DNA of 64,000 nucleotides from Flavobacterium sp. ASV13 (GTDB taxonomy: Bacteria; Bacteroidota; Bacteroidia; Flavobacteriales; Flavobacteriaceae). The notes below the pieces were generated by a model. It had not been told where the DNA came from. It saw only the letters and a list, made by a program, of their open reading frames with translations, and did not search any database. Location: contig NZ_KN050752.1 of the NCBI RefSeq assembly GCF_000745775.1, positions 62,001 through 126,000 on the forward strand, read 5' to 3'. The position numbers and the translations under genes are program-made. Positions 8,836-16,134 of this stretch are shown here, piece by piece; position 1 is the stretch's first letter, and each line of letters starts with the position of its first letter.

Positions 8836-11142
8836 ATGGCAGCTAAGAAAAACAATCAATCAAATAGCGTTAAAGATATTAATTACTATAAAAAGAAGTT
8901 CTGGCGGGTTTTTGCTTATACTTTGCTAGGTATTTTGGCTTTCTTTTTATTTGCCTCTTGGGGATTATTCGGTTCAATGCCATCTTTTGAAGATTTGGAA
9001 AATCCGGATTCAAATTTAGCTACTGAAATTATTTCTTCTGATGGAGTTGTAATTGGTAAATACTTTAAAACCAATAGATCTCAGTTGAAATATTCTGATT
9101 TGCCAAAAAGTTTGGTTGAAGCATTAGTTGCGACAGAAGATGCACGTTTTTATGAACATTCTGGAATTGATGGACGTGGAACTTTAAGAGCCGTTTTTAC
9201 TTTAGGAACAAATGGTGGTGCGAGTACTTTAACACAACAGCTTGCAAAACAATTATTTCACGGTGAAGGTTCTAAATTTTTGCCTTTCAGAATTGTTCAG
9301 AAAATAAAAGAATGGATTATCGCCATTCGTCTGGAAAGACAATATACCAAAAACGAAATTCTGGCAATGTATTGCAATGTCTATGATTTCGGAAATTATT
9401 CTGTTGGAGTAAGTTCGGCAGCGCAAACTTATTTCTCTAAAGATCCAAAAGATTTAACAATGGATGAATCGGCTATTTTAGTCGGAATGTTCAAAAACTC
9501 TGGATTATATAATCCAGTTCGTAATCCGCAAGGTGTAAAAAATCGTCGTAATGTGGTGCTTTCGCAGATGGAAAAAGCAAAGATGATTACCACTGCAGAA
9601 AAATTGAGATTACAGGCTTTGCCAATTACATTGAAGTTCAAACTTGAAAGTCACCGTGAAGGAACGGCTACTTATTTCAGAGAATATCTTCGTGATTACA
9701 TGAAAAAATGGGTCGCTGAAAACAAAAAACCAGATGGTTCTGATTATGATATCTACAAAGATGGTTTGAAAATTTATACGACTATCGATTCAAGAATGCA
9801 GCTTTATGCGGAAGAAGCAGTTTCTGAACACATGAAAAATCTTCAACAGCAATTTTTTATTGAAATGAAAACCAATAAAAATGCACCTTTCGTAAATATC
9901 ACTCAGGCTGAAACAGATAGAATCATGATGCAGGCAATGAAAAATTCTTCACGCTGGGCTATCATGAAAGATATGGACAAAAGTGAAGATGATATTATCG
10001 CATCATTCAAAGTAAAAACACAAATGAGAATTTTTACTTGGAAAGGAGAGCGTGACACTATCATGACGCCATTAGATTCTATTCGTTACTACAAACACTT
10101 TTTACAGTCTGGTTTGATGGCAATGGAACCTCAAACTGGAAATATCAAAGCTTGGGTTGGAGGTATCAATTATAAATATTTTCAATACGATCACGTTGGG
10201 CAGGGAGCTAGACAAGTTGGTTCTACTTTCAAACCATTTGTTTATGCAACTGCTATTGAACAGTTGAATATGTCTCCTTGTGATTCTATTTTGGATGGAC
10301 CTTTTATGATTCACAAAGGACGTCACCACGTAACAGAAGATTGGGAACCAAGAAACTCTGATAACAGATATCGCGGAATGGTTACCTTAAAACAAGGTTT
10401 GGCGAATTCTATTAATACCGTTTCGGCTAAATTAATTGACAGAACTGGTCCTGAAGCAGTTGTTGAATTGACAAAAAAATTAGGAGTTAAAACTGAAATC
10501 CCAGTTCAGCCTTCAATTGCTCTTGGAGCGGTTGATATTACAGTTGAAGATATGGTTGCGGCATATAGTACATTTGCAAATCAGGGAGTTTATGTAAAAC
10601 CACAATTTTTAAGCAGAATTGAGAATAAAAGCGGTGAGGTTATTTATGAACCAATTCCGGAATCTCATGATGTTTTAAATAAAGATATTGCTTTTGCAGT
10701 AATTAAATTATTAGAAGGTGTTACAGAAACTGGTTCTGGAGCACGTTTACGTACACAAGGCGGTGGAAGCGGTGATAATCGTTGGACAGGATATCCTTAT
10801 ATGTTCAAAAATCCAATTGCGGGTAAAACCGGAACAACGCAAAACCAGTCAGACGGTTGGTTTATGGGAATGGTTCCAAATTTAGTAACTGGAGTTTGGG
10901 TTGGTTGTGAAGATCGTTCAGCACGTTTCAAAAGTTTGACTTACGGTCAAGGTGCAACAGCAGCATTACCGGTTTGGGCTTATTTTATGAAAAAATGCTA
11001 CGCTGATGAAGCACTTCAAGTTTCAAAATCGGAATTTGAGCGTCCGGCTAACCTTTCGATAAAAGTGGATTGTTATCAAAGACCTGCAGTAGTAAAAGAC
11101 ACTACTCAGACAGATCAAAATACAGACGAATTTGAGTTGTAA
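8836..11142 (+). CDS. Class A penicillin-binding protein 1A (transglycosylase/transpeptidase)
   Basis: Bifunctional peptidoglycan synthase anchored by one N-terminal membrane segment (about residues 25-45). The glycosyltransferase domain carries catalytic E101 in ATEDARFYEHSGID and the GGASTLTQQLAKQL motif. The transpeptidase domain has S463-T-F-K466, the SIN triad in GLANSINTVSAK and K664-TGTT. Length (768) is typical. It is the last gene of the ricT-gldH operon and is followed by a strong terminator. The C-terminal tail after about residue 735 is polar and acidic. Confidence 0.96.
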   Translation: MAAKKNNQSNSVKDINYYKKKFWRVFAYTLLGILAFFLFASWGLFGSMPSFEDLENPDSNLATEIISSDGVVIGKYFKTNRSQLKYSDLPKSLVEALVATEDARFYEHSGIDGRGTLRAVFTLGTNGGASTLTQQLAKQLFHGEGSKFLPFRIVQKIKEWIIAIRLERQYTKNEILAMYCNVYDFGNYSVGVSSAAQTYFSKDPKDLTMDESAILVGMFKNSGLYNPVRNPQGVKNRRNVVLSQMEKAKMITTAEKLRLQALPITLKFKLESHREGTATYFREYLRDYMKKWVAENKKPDGSDYDIYKDGLKIYTTIDSRMQLYAEEAVSEHMKNLQQQFFIEMKTNKNAPFVNITQAETDRIMMQAMKNSSRWAIMKDMDKSEDDIIASFKVKTQMRIFTWKGERDTIMTPLDSIRYYKHFLQSGLMAMEPQTGNIKAWVGGINYKYFQYDHVGQGARQVGSTFKPFVYATAIEQLNMSPCDSILDGPFMIHKGRHHVTEDWEPRNSDNRYRGMVTLKQGLANSINTVSAKLIDRTGPEAVVELTKKLGVKTEIPVQPSIALGAVDITVEDMVAAYSTFANQGVYVKPQFLSRIENKSGEVIYEPIPESHDVLNKDIAFAVIKLLEGVTETGSGARLRTQGGGSGDNRWTGYPYMFKNPIAGKTGTTQNQSDGWFMGMVPNLVTGVWVGCEDRSARFKSLTYGQGATAALPVWAYFMKKCYADEALQVSKSEFERPANLSIKVDCYQRPAVVKDTTQTDQNTDEFEL

Positions 11143-11167
11143 ACTTAATTTGGCTTTAAAATAAATT

Positions 11168-11220
11168 TATCCTTTTGAAATCTTCTAAAATCTGGAAGAG
11201 GACAAAAGGATATTTTTTTT
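11168..11220 (+). terminator. Rho-independent terminator of the ricT-gldH-PBP1A operon
   Basis: Stem TATCCTTTTG (11168-11177) pairs with CAAAAGGATA (11203-11212), an inner TCTTC/GAAGA stem sits in the loop, and eight T residues follow. Confidence 0.9.
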
Positions 11221-11309
11221 GATAAAATTTTATTTTTTACGAAATCGATATAATTCAATCTAAAAATCTTATTTTTATCAAAAATATATAGTAATAAAGA
11301 CACTTTGTT

Positions 11310-12011
11310 ATGATAACAAAAAAAGTAAATAATGTTCATGATGCAATTCAAGGAATTGAAAGCAGTATGACAATAATGTTTGGCGGTTTTGGTTTATGCG
11401 GAATTCCTGAAAATACTATTGCCGCATTGGTTAATACTTCGATTTCAGATTTAACCTGTATTTCTAATAATGCAGGAGTTGATGATTTTGGTTTGGGATT
11501 GCTTTTACAAAAGAAACAAATCAAAAAAATGATTTCCTCTTATGTTGGCGAGAATGCTGAGTTTGAACGTCAGATGCTTTCAGGCGAACTTGAAGTTGAA
11601 CTTACACCTCAAGGAACTTTAGCAGAACGTTGCCGAGCAGCTCAGGCGGGAATTCCTGCTTTTTTTACTCCGGCAGGTTACGGAACAGAAGTTGCCGAGG
11701 GAAAAGAATCTCGTGAGTTCAACGGGAAAATGCATATTATGGAGGAAGCCTTCAAAGCCGATTTTGCAATTGTTAAAGCATGGAAAGGCGATGAAGCTGG
11801 GAATCTTATTTTCAAAGGAACTGCCCGAAACTTCAATGCATGTATGGCAGGAGCAGGAAAAATAACAATTGCTGAGGTTGAAGAATTAGTTCCTGTCGGG
11901 ACTTTGGATCCAAATCAAATTCACATTCCAGGAATTATGGTACAGCGTATTTTTCAGGGAGAAAAATTCGAAAAGAGAATCGAGCAAAGAACTGTTAGAA
12001 CGAAGAATTAG
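11310..12011 (+). CDS. scoA: 3-oxoacid CoA-transferase subunit A
   Basis: Alpha subunit of succinyl-CoA:3-ketoacid CoA-transferase, which moves CoA from succinyl-CoA to acetoacetate in ketone body and ketogenic amino acid use. The CoA-transferase family I signature [16 protein letters not shown] lies near residues 27-42, and the [11 protein letters not shown] and [20 protein letters not shown] blocks are conserved. At 233 residues it is full length. It is followed after an 81-bp palindromic spacer by the B subunit; together they form the active heteromer. Confidence 0.95.
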   Translation: MITKKVNNVHDAIQGIESSMTIMFGGFGLCGIPENTIAALVNTSISDLTCISNNAGVDDFGLGLLLQKKQIKKMISSYVGENAEFERQMLSGELEVELTPQGTLAERCRAAQAGIPAFFTPAGYGTEVAEGKESREFNGKMHIMEEAFKADFAIVKAWKGDEAGNLIFKGTARNFNACMAGAGKITIAEVEELVPVGTLDPNQIHIPGIMVQRIFQGEKFEKRIEQRTVRTKN

Positions 12012-12090
12012 ATAATTGAGAAAATGTGACAATTAGATAATTATTTTTCCAATTATCTAATTATCAAATTCTCTAATTGACACATTATAA
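12012..12090. repeat. Large palindromic AATTAGATAATT-type repeat between scoA and scoB
   Basis: The core is a perfect 12-bp inverted repeat (AATTAGATAATT, 12031-12042; AATTATCTAATT, 12051-12062). Further imperfect pairing extends outward, for example AATGTGACAATT with AATTGACACATT. It fills almost the whole intra-operon spacer and would fold in the mRNA. Confidence 0.75.
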
Positions 12091-12092
12091 AT

Positions 12093-12749
12093 ATGGCACT
12101 TAGTAAAGAAGATATAGCAAAACGAATTGCAAAAGAAGTAAAAGACAGATATTTTGTAAACCTTGGAATCGGAATTCCGACATTGGTTGCGAATTATGTA
12201 AGAGAAGATATTGCAGTAGAATTTCAAAGTGAAAATGGTGTCCTCGGAATGGGGCCATTTCCGTTTGCAGGCGAAGAAGATGCCGATATTATAAATGCAG
12301 GAAAACAAACTATTACAACGCTTCCGGGAGCAAGTTTCTTTGATTCTGCTTTTAGTTTCGGAATGATTCGCAGCCAAAAAGTCGATTTAACGATTCTGGG
12401 CGCAATGGAAGTTTCTGAAAACGGAGATATTGCCAATTGGAAGATTCCGGGGAAAATGGTAAAAGGAATGGGAGGTGCAATGGATTTAGTAGCTTCTGCC
12501 GAAAATATCATCGTTGCCATGATGCACGTGAACAAAGCAGGCGAATCTAAAATCTTAAAAAAATGTACTTTGCCATTAACAGGCGTAGGATGCGTTAAAA
12601 AGGTTGTAACTGAGCTTGCAGTTCTCGAAGTGACTAAAAATGGTTTTAAGCTCTTAGAACGAGCGCCAGGGGTTTCTGTTGAGCATATCATCGCATCAAC
12701 GGAAGCTGATTTGATCATTGAAGGTGAAATTCCTGAAATGATTTTTTAA
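12093..12749 (+). CDS. scoB: 3-oxoacid CoA-transferase subunit B
   Basis: Beta subunit of the same CoA-transferase. The catalytic glutamate that forms the CoA thioester is E47 in the SENGVLGMG motif. The GIGIPTLVANYV segment and the C-terminal VGCVKKVVTELAVLEV block are also typical. Length (218) is normal. The gene is co-transcribed with scoA and is followed by three tandem 16-bp repeats and a bidirectional terminator. Confidence 0.95.
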   Translation: MALSKEDIAKRIAKEVKDRYFVNLGIGIPTLVANYVREDIAVEFQSENGVLGMGPFPFAGEEDADIINAGKQTITTLPGASFFDSAFSFGMIRSQKVDLTILGAMEVSENGDIANWKIPGKMVKGMGGAMDLVASAENIIVAMMHVNKAGESKILKKCTLPLTGVGCVKKVVTELAVLEVTKNGFKLLERAPGVSVEHIIASTEADLIIEGEIPEMIF

Positions 12750-12754
12750 ATAGG

Positions 12755-12802
12755 GTTCAAAGTGACAAAGGTTCAAAGTGACAAAGGTTCAAAGTGACAA
12801 AG
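12755..12802. repeat. Perfect 3 x 16-bp tandem repeat
   Basis: Three identical head-to-tail copies of GTTCAAAGTGACAAAG. It belongs to the GGTTCAAAG intergenic family also seen at 27468-27512. Confidence 0.95.
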
Positions 12803-12820
12803 TAATTTATAGTAAAAATA

Positions 12821-12845
12821 AAAAACCGCCCATAAGGCGGTTTTT
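12821..12845. terminator. Bidirectional terminator between scoB and the beta-barrel gene
   Basis: AAAAACCGCC-CATAA-GGCGGTTTTT hairpin between convergent genes. Confidence 0.93.
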
Positions 12846-12897
12846 CTATTTAAAAACTTTGTTCCTCTGTACCCATGAGCCTTTGGAACTTAAAAGT

Positions 12898-13428
12898 TTA
12901 ATTTAAATTAAATGAAGCTCCTAAACTGAAAGTAGCTTGATTGTTTAAGTGATCAAATACATCATTATCACTGCTGTATTTTGCAATTGGAAAACCAATT
13001 TCTGTGAAAACACCAAATCCGTCAGTAAAGAAATAACGACCTCCGATGTGACCTCCAAAATTTTTCAAACCTAAACTTAAACCTGGGTAAACATCTAATT
13101 GTTCAACTCCAATAACACTGCTTAAGTTAGCATTAATTCTTGCTTTTGCATCAAAACGATCTTTGAATTCTGGTTTGTAATCATTGTATGGAGTTGGGTG
13201 ATCACCATAAATTCCGTTAAAATTGTTTACACCAAGTAAATAATTTGAAACAAAACCAAAAGAGAAATTTTCTCCTAAACCAAAATCAACAGAACCCTGA
13301 ATTCCAGAACCACCATCTTGTAGATTAGCACCAACATTTACTCTGATATCTCCTTTGCCTGTAAAAGCTTTTTGAGCATTAACAAATCCAAATGATACTA
13401 AAAACAAGAGTGTAATAACTTTTTTCAT
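12898..13428 (-). CDS. Outer-membrane beta-barrel-like exported protein
   Basis: A 176-residue protein with a clear signal peptide (MKKVITLLFLVSFGFVNAQ). Alternating hydrophobic and polar strands suggest a small 8-stranded barrel, and the last residues (ATFSLGASFNLN) look like a terminal barrel strand. Glycine- and aromatic-rich strands such as GGHIGGRYFFTDGFGVFTEIG support this. Function is unknown; it resembles uncharacterised proteins found across Flavobacteriia. It has its own promoter motif and is convergent with scoB. Confidence 0.8.
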   Translation of the reverse strand: MKKVITLLFLVSFGFVNAQKAFTGKGDIRVNVGANLQDGGSGIQGSVDFGLGENFSFGFVSNYLLGVNNFNGIYGDHPTPYNDYKPEFKDRFDAKARINANLSSVIGVEQLDVYPGLSLGLKNFGGHIGGRYFFTDGFGVFTEIGFPIAKYSSDNDVFDHLNNQATFSLGASFNLN

Positions 13429-13456
13429 AAAATTAAATATTAATTATTTTGCGGTG

Positions 13457-13464
13457 CAAATGTA
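13457..13464 (-). promoter_or_regulatory. -7 promoter motif TACATTTG for the beta-barrel gene
   Basis: Exact TAnnTTTG match on the minus strand, 28 bp before the start codon, within the short gap after the phosphatase gene. Confidence 0.5.
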
Positions 13465-13475
13465 TATTTAATATT

Positions 13476-14210
13476 TTAATTCCTACCTTTTTCGTCAGGA
13501 TATAATTCATTTAACGGTTCGCTTTGCCAGAACTCCTTTGTATCCACATTCATAATCGTCAAAGGCCCTTTAAAAGCAGCGCCTGTATCAACATTCCAAA
13601 CACAAGCTTTGTTTACAGGAACCGTTTCTCCAATTCGAGTAACAGGAGTGTGTCCAATATAAATTTCTTTATAAACCGTAAAACGTTTTGGATAATATAA
13701 ATCATCGGGTGTTAAAGCTGGGTTCAAAGCAAGTGCCGATTCCCAAAGTGTTCTGTCCCAGTAAAATAATTTCGGAAAATATTCCCAGACCACACCATTT
13801 AAATTGGTGAATCCGGCGTGAACAAAAAGACGGTTTTCATCATCCAGATAATAGTCTTTCAAAGATTCTAAAAAAGCAATATGAGTTTTCTTCTTTTCCT
13901 CAGAAAGTTTAGAATATCCTTCAACAGTAGCTTTTCCGCCATGTTTGTACCACATTTCTTCATCAAAATCTTCATGCCTGTTTTCAAGCCAGTCTAGTGC
14001 CAGCTGATCATGATTTCCTCTGATGCAAATGCATTTTTGTTTGCTTTTAAGGTCAATTAAAAAATCGATGACTTCAGCAGACTGACTCCAGCCGTCTACA
14101 TAATCACCTAGAAAAATAAGAGTATCTTCGGTAGTAACTTTGGCTTTATTCAACACTTGCTCAAGTGCGCGTAATCCTCCGTGTATGTCGCCTATAACAA
14201 ATGTTCGCAT
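13476..14210 (-). CDS. PPP-family metallophosphatase (serine/threonine phosphatase-like)
   Basis: Cytoplasmic dinuclear metal phosphoesterase. All PPP motifs are present in order: GDIHG (7-11), GDYVDG (about 36-41), GNHD (about 65-68), HAGF and GHTP. At 244 residues it matches bacterial PrpA/PrpE-like enzymes and Ap4A-hydrolase relatives, so the substrate (phosphoprotein or dinucleotide) is uncertain. It has its own promoter-like motif and no functional partner next to it. Confidence 0.9.
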   Translation of the reverse strand: MRTFVIGDIHGGLRALEQVLNKAKVTTEDTLIFLGDYVDGWSQSAEVIDFLIDLKSKQKCICIRGNHDQLALDWLENRHEDFDEEMWYKHGGKATVEGYSKLSEEKKKTHIAFLESLKDYYLDDENRLFVHAGFTNLNGVVWEYFPKLFYWDRTLWESALALNPALTPDDLYYPKRFTVYKEIYIGHTPVTRIGETVPVNKACVWNVDTGAAFKGPLTIMNVDTKEFWQSEPLNELYPDEKGRN

Positions 14211-14234
14211 TATTTAAATTTTCGAGTAGAAGAA

Positions 14235-14262
14235 CAAAAATAGAAAGAATAATTGGTTTCAA
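14235..14262 (-). promoter_or_regulatory. Promoter of the metallophosphatase gene
   Basis: On the minus strand, TTG (14260-14262) and TATTTTTG (14235-14242) are separated by 17 bp, and the start codon follows 24 bp later. Confidence 0.5.
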
Positions 14263-14337
14263 CTCAATGATTTTTTATTCTTTAAAGATTGGTATTATTT
14301 ATAACTATTTGCCGTGACTTTTTATTGCTTTACTTTT

Positions 14338-14345
14338 TAAATTTG
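14338..14345 (+). promoter_or_regulatory. -7 motif TAAATTTG directly before dinB
   Basis: Exact TAnnTTTG match only 4 bp before the dinB start codon. If used, transcription would begin at about the A of the ATG, giving a leaderless mRNA. No well-spaced -33 TTTG was found. Confidence 0.3.
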
Positions 14346-14349
14346 CAAT

Positions 14350-15432
14350 ATGTCAGAAGTGCCAACATATCGAAAAATTATTCATATTGACATGGATGCT
14401 TTTTATGCTTCTGTCGAGCAGATGGATAATCCTGCTTTGCGAGGAAAACCTGTGGCAGTTGGTGGTTCTGAGAATCGGGGAGTGGTTTCGGCTGCAAGTT
14501 ACGAAGCCAGGAAATTTGGTGTTCGGAGTGCTATCAGCGGAGTTTTGGCAAAAAAATACTGTCCAGAAATTATTTTTGTTCGTCCGAGATTTGATCGCTA
14601 CAAAGAGATTTCGTCTAAAATCCATAAAATTTTTCATGAATATACTGATTTGGTTGAGCCACTTTCGCTTGACGAGGCTTATCTTGACGTAACGCAAAAT
14701 AAAAAAGGAAATCCAAGTGCGAGTTTGCTTGCTCAGGAAATTAGACTGCGAATTCTCAATGAAGTTGGACTTACGGCATCTGCCGGAATTTCAGTAAACA
14801 AATTTGTTGCTAAAATTGCCAGCGATGTGAATAAACCTAACGGACAAAAAACGGTAAATCCAGATGAGATTTTAGCTTTTTTAGAAGAATTGCCGATTCG
14901 GAAATTTTATGGTGTTGGGAAAGTAACCACCGAAAAAATGTATCAGCTTGGGATTTTTACCGGAGCCGATTTAAAAAGCAAAACAATAGAATTTCTGGAA
15001 AAACATTTCGGGAAATCTGGTGCTTTTTATTATAAAGTAGTTCGCGGAATTCATAACAGCGAAGTAAAAGCGCATCGGATAACAAAATCGGTCGCTGCAG
15101 AACATACTTTTGATGTTAATTTATCTTCTGAAATTTTTATGCTTGAGCAGCTTGATAGAATTGCAGCTTCATTAGAAAAACGGTTGAAAAGGCACAAAAT
15201 TTCAGGTAAAACAGTTACTCTTAAAATAAAATACAGTGATTTTACACAACAAACCCGAAGCAAAACACTTCCTTATTTTATTTCAGATAAAAGTCTGATT
15301 TTAGAAATTGTGGAAGAATTATTGTATCAAGAACGAATGAAAGATTCTGTACGATTGCTCGGAATTTCGCTAAGTAACTTAAATACAGAGGAAAAGAAAG
15401 CAGTTGTTGTGCAATTGAAATTTTCTTTTTGA
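14350..15432 (+). CDS. dinB: DNA polymerase IV (Y-family translesion polymerase)
   Basis: Error-prone polymerase for lesion bypass. Catalytic residues are visible as D14 and D16 in HIDMDAFYAS and D108-E109 in SLDEAYLDV. The helix-hairpin-helix region (IRKFYGVGKVTTEKM) and little-finger domain follow. The C-terminus ends QLKFSF, which could be a beta-clamp binding motif of the QLxLF type. Length 360 is normal. The start is fixed by the conserved RKIIHIDMDAFYAS beginning. It is a single gene. Confidence 0.95.
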   Translation: MSEVPTYRKIIHIDMDAFYASVEQMDNPALRGKPVAVGGSENRGVVSAASYEARKFGVRSAISGVLAKKYCPEIIFVRPRFDRYKEISSKIHKIFHEYTDLVEPLSLDEAYLDVTQNKKGNPSASLLAQEIRLRILNEVGLTASAGISVNKFVAKIASDVNKPNGQKTVNPDEILAFLEELPIRKFYGVGKVTTEKMYQLGIFTGADLKSKTIEFLEKHFGKSGAFYYKVVRGIHNSEVKAHRITKSVAAEHTFDVNLSSEIFMLEQLDRIAASLEKRLKRHKISGKTVTLKIKYSDFTQQTRSKTLPYFISDKSLILEIVEELLYQERMKDSVRLLGISLSNLNTEEKKAVVVQLKFSF

Positions 15433-15488
15433 TTTGTTATAATCTTTGAAATTACGGTTTTCCGTAAAGAAAACTCAAGTTTTCGTCT

Positions 15489-15496
15489 TATCTTTG
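15489..15496 (+). promoter_or_regulatory. -7 promoter motif TATCTTTG for the PAS gene
   Basis: Exact TAnnTTTG match, 33 bp upstream of the start codon at 15530. A TTACGG-TTTT-CCGTAA hairpin lies just upstream at 15452-15467. Confidence 0.6.
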
Positions 15497-15529
15497 AGAG
15501 AATAGTCATCTAATTTAAATCGCTCCAAT

Positions 15530-16030
15530 ATGAAAAACGCTAACCCTGAAGAAGCATCTTATCGTTATTCGGTTCCAATCTTGGCTTGGGATTTTCACTA
15601 TGAATATATAAATGAATTGAAAGCCATGACTGCCGATTTGAAAAGGTTGCATACGATTTCATCTCAATATGCATGGAATGAAAGAGAACTTAAAATAGAA
15701 GAACGAATTAAAAATGAAGTAATTGTAATAACCGATTTGAATTTAAAAATCGTTTTTGCATCCAGTAAAATTAAAAGAATGACAGGTTATACCGAAGCAG
15801 AAATTTTAGGAAACACACCTAAAATGTTTCAAGGCCCGGAAACGTGTCCATATGTTTTACAAGAAATTAGAGAAGCAATTCAGTTAAAAACCTCGTTTGA
15901 AAAGACAATTGAAAACTACAAAAAAAACGGAAAGGTATACAGTTGTCACATCAACGGTTTTCCTGTTTATAATTGGAAAGGAGAAGTTTCGCATTTTATA
16001 GCATTTGAGAAAAATGCGCTTAGTGCATAA
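15530..16030 (+). CDS. Stand-alone PAS protein, LOV-like without the photoactive cysteine
   Basis: A 166-residue protein with an N-terminal helical segment (about 25-60) and one PAS domain (about 60-163). The domain follows the LOV pattern closely: MTGYTEAEILG, then NTPKMFQGPET, IREAI, ENYKKNGK and a closing GEVSHFIAFEKN. The cysteine of the LOV motif GRNCRFLQG is replaced by P97, and the second flavin-contact Asn position appears as Cys (SCHIN). It has no output domain, so it may act by protein contact. Whether it binds any cofactor is unknown. It has its own promoter and terminator. Confidence 0.82.
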   Translation: MKNANPEEASYRYSVPILAWDFHYEYINELKAMTADLKRLHTISSQYAWNERELKIEERIKNEVIVITDLNLKIVFASSKIKRMTGYTEAEILGNTPKMFQGPETCPYVLQEIREAIQLKTSFEKTIENYKKNGKVYSCHINGFPVYNWKGEVSHFIAFEKNALSA

Positions 16031-16055
16031 TATTTAAAGCAAAAAATATATAAAT

Positions 16056-16082
16056 AAAAAACCGCCTTTTGGGCGGTTTTTT
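16056..16082. terminator. Bidirectional terminator between PAS gene and fumarase
   Basis: AAAAAACCGCC-TTTTG-GGCGGTTTTTT hairpin between convergent genes, with a core almost identical to the one at 12821. Confidence 0.92.
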
Positions 16083-16096
16083 ATTTATAAAGAAAA

Positions 16097-16134
16097 CTTA
16101 GAATCTCAGTATCTTAGAACCTTAGTGTCTTAGA
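16097..16134. repeat. CTTAG-type periodic intergenic repeat
   Basis: Repeated CTTAGAAT, CTCAGTAT, CTTAGAAC, CTTAGTGT, CTTAGAC words fill the space up to the fumarase stop codon. The same family occurs at 21298-21345, 22072-22108 and 56730-56770. Confidence 0.65.

Noticed and set aside
12224-12718. 164-codon ORF antisense to scoB
   Set aside because: It lies wholly opposite a well-supported gene, has no promoter motif or recognisable domain, and its composition fits a frame shadow.
12755-12802. Tandem repeat as a CRISPR array
   Set aside because: The 16-bp units are directly adjacent without spacers, and no cas gene is in the window.
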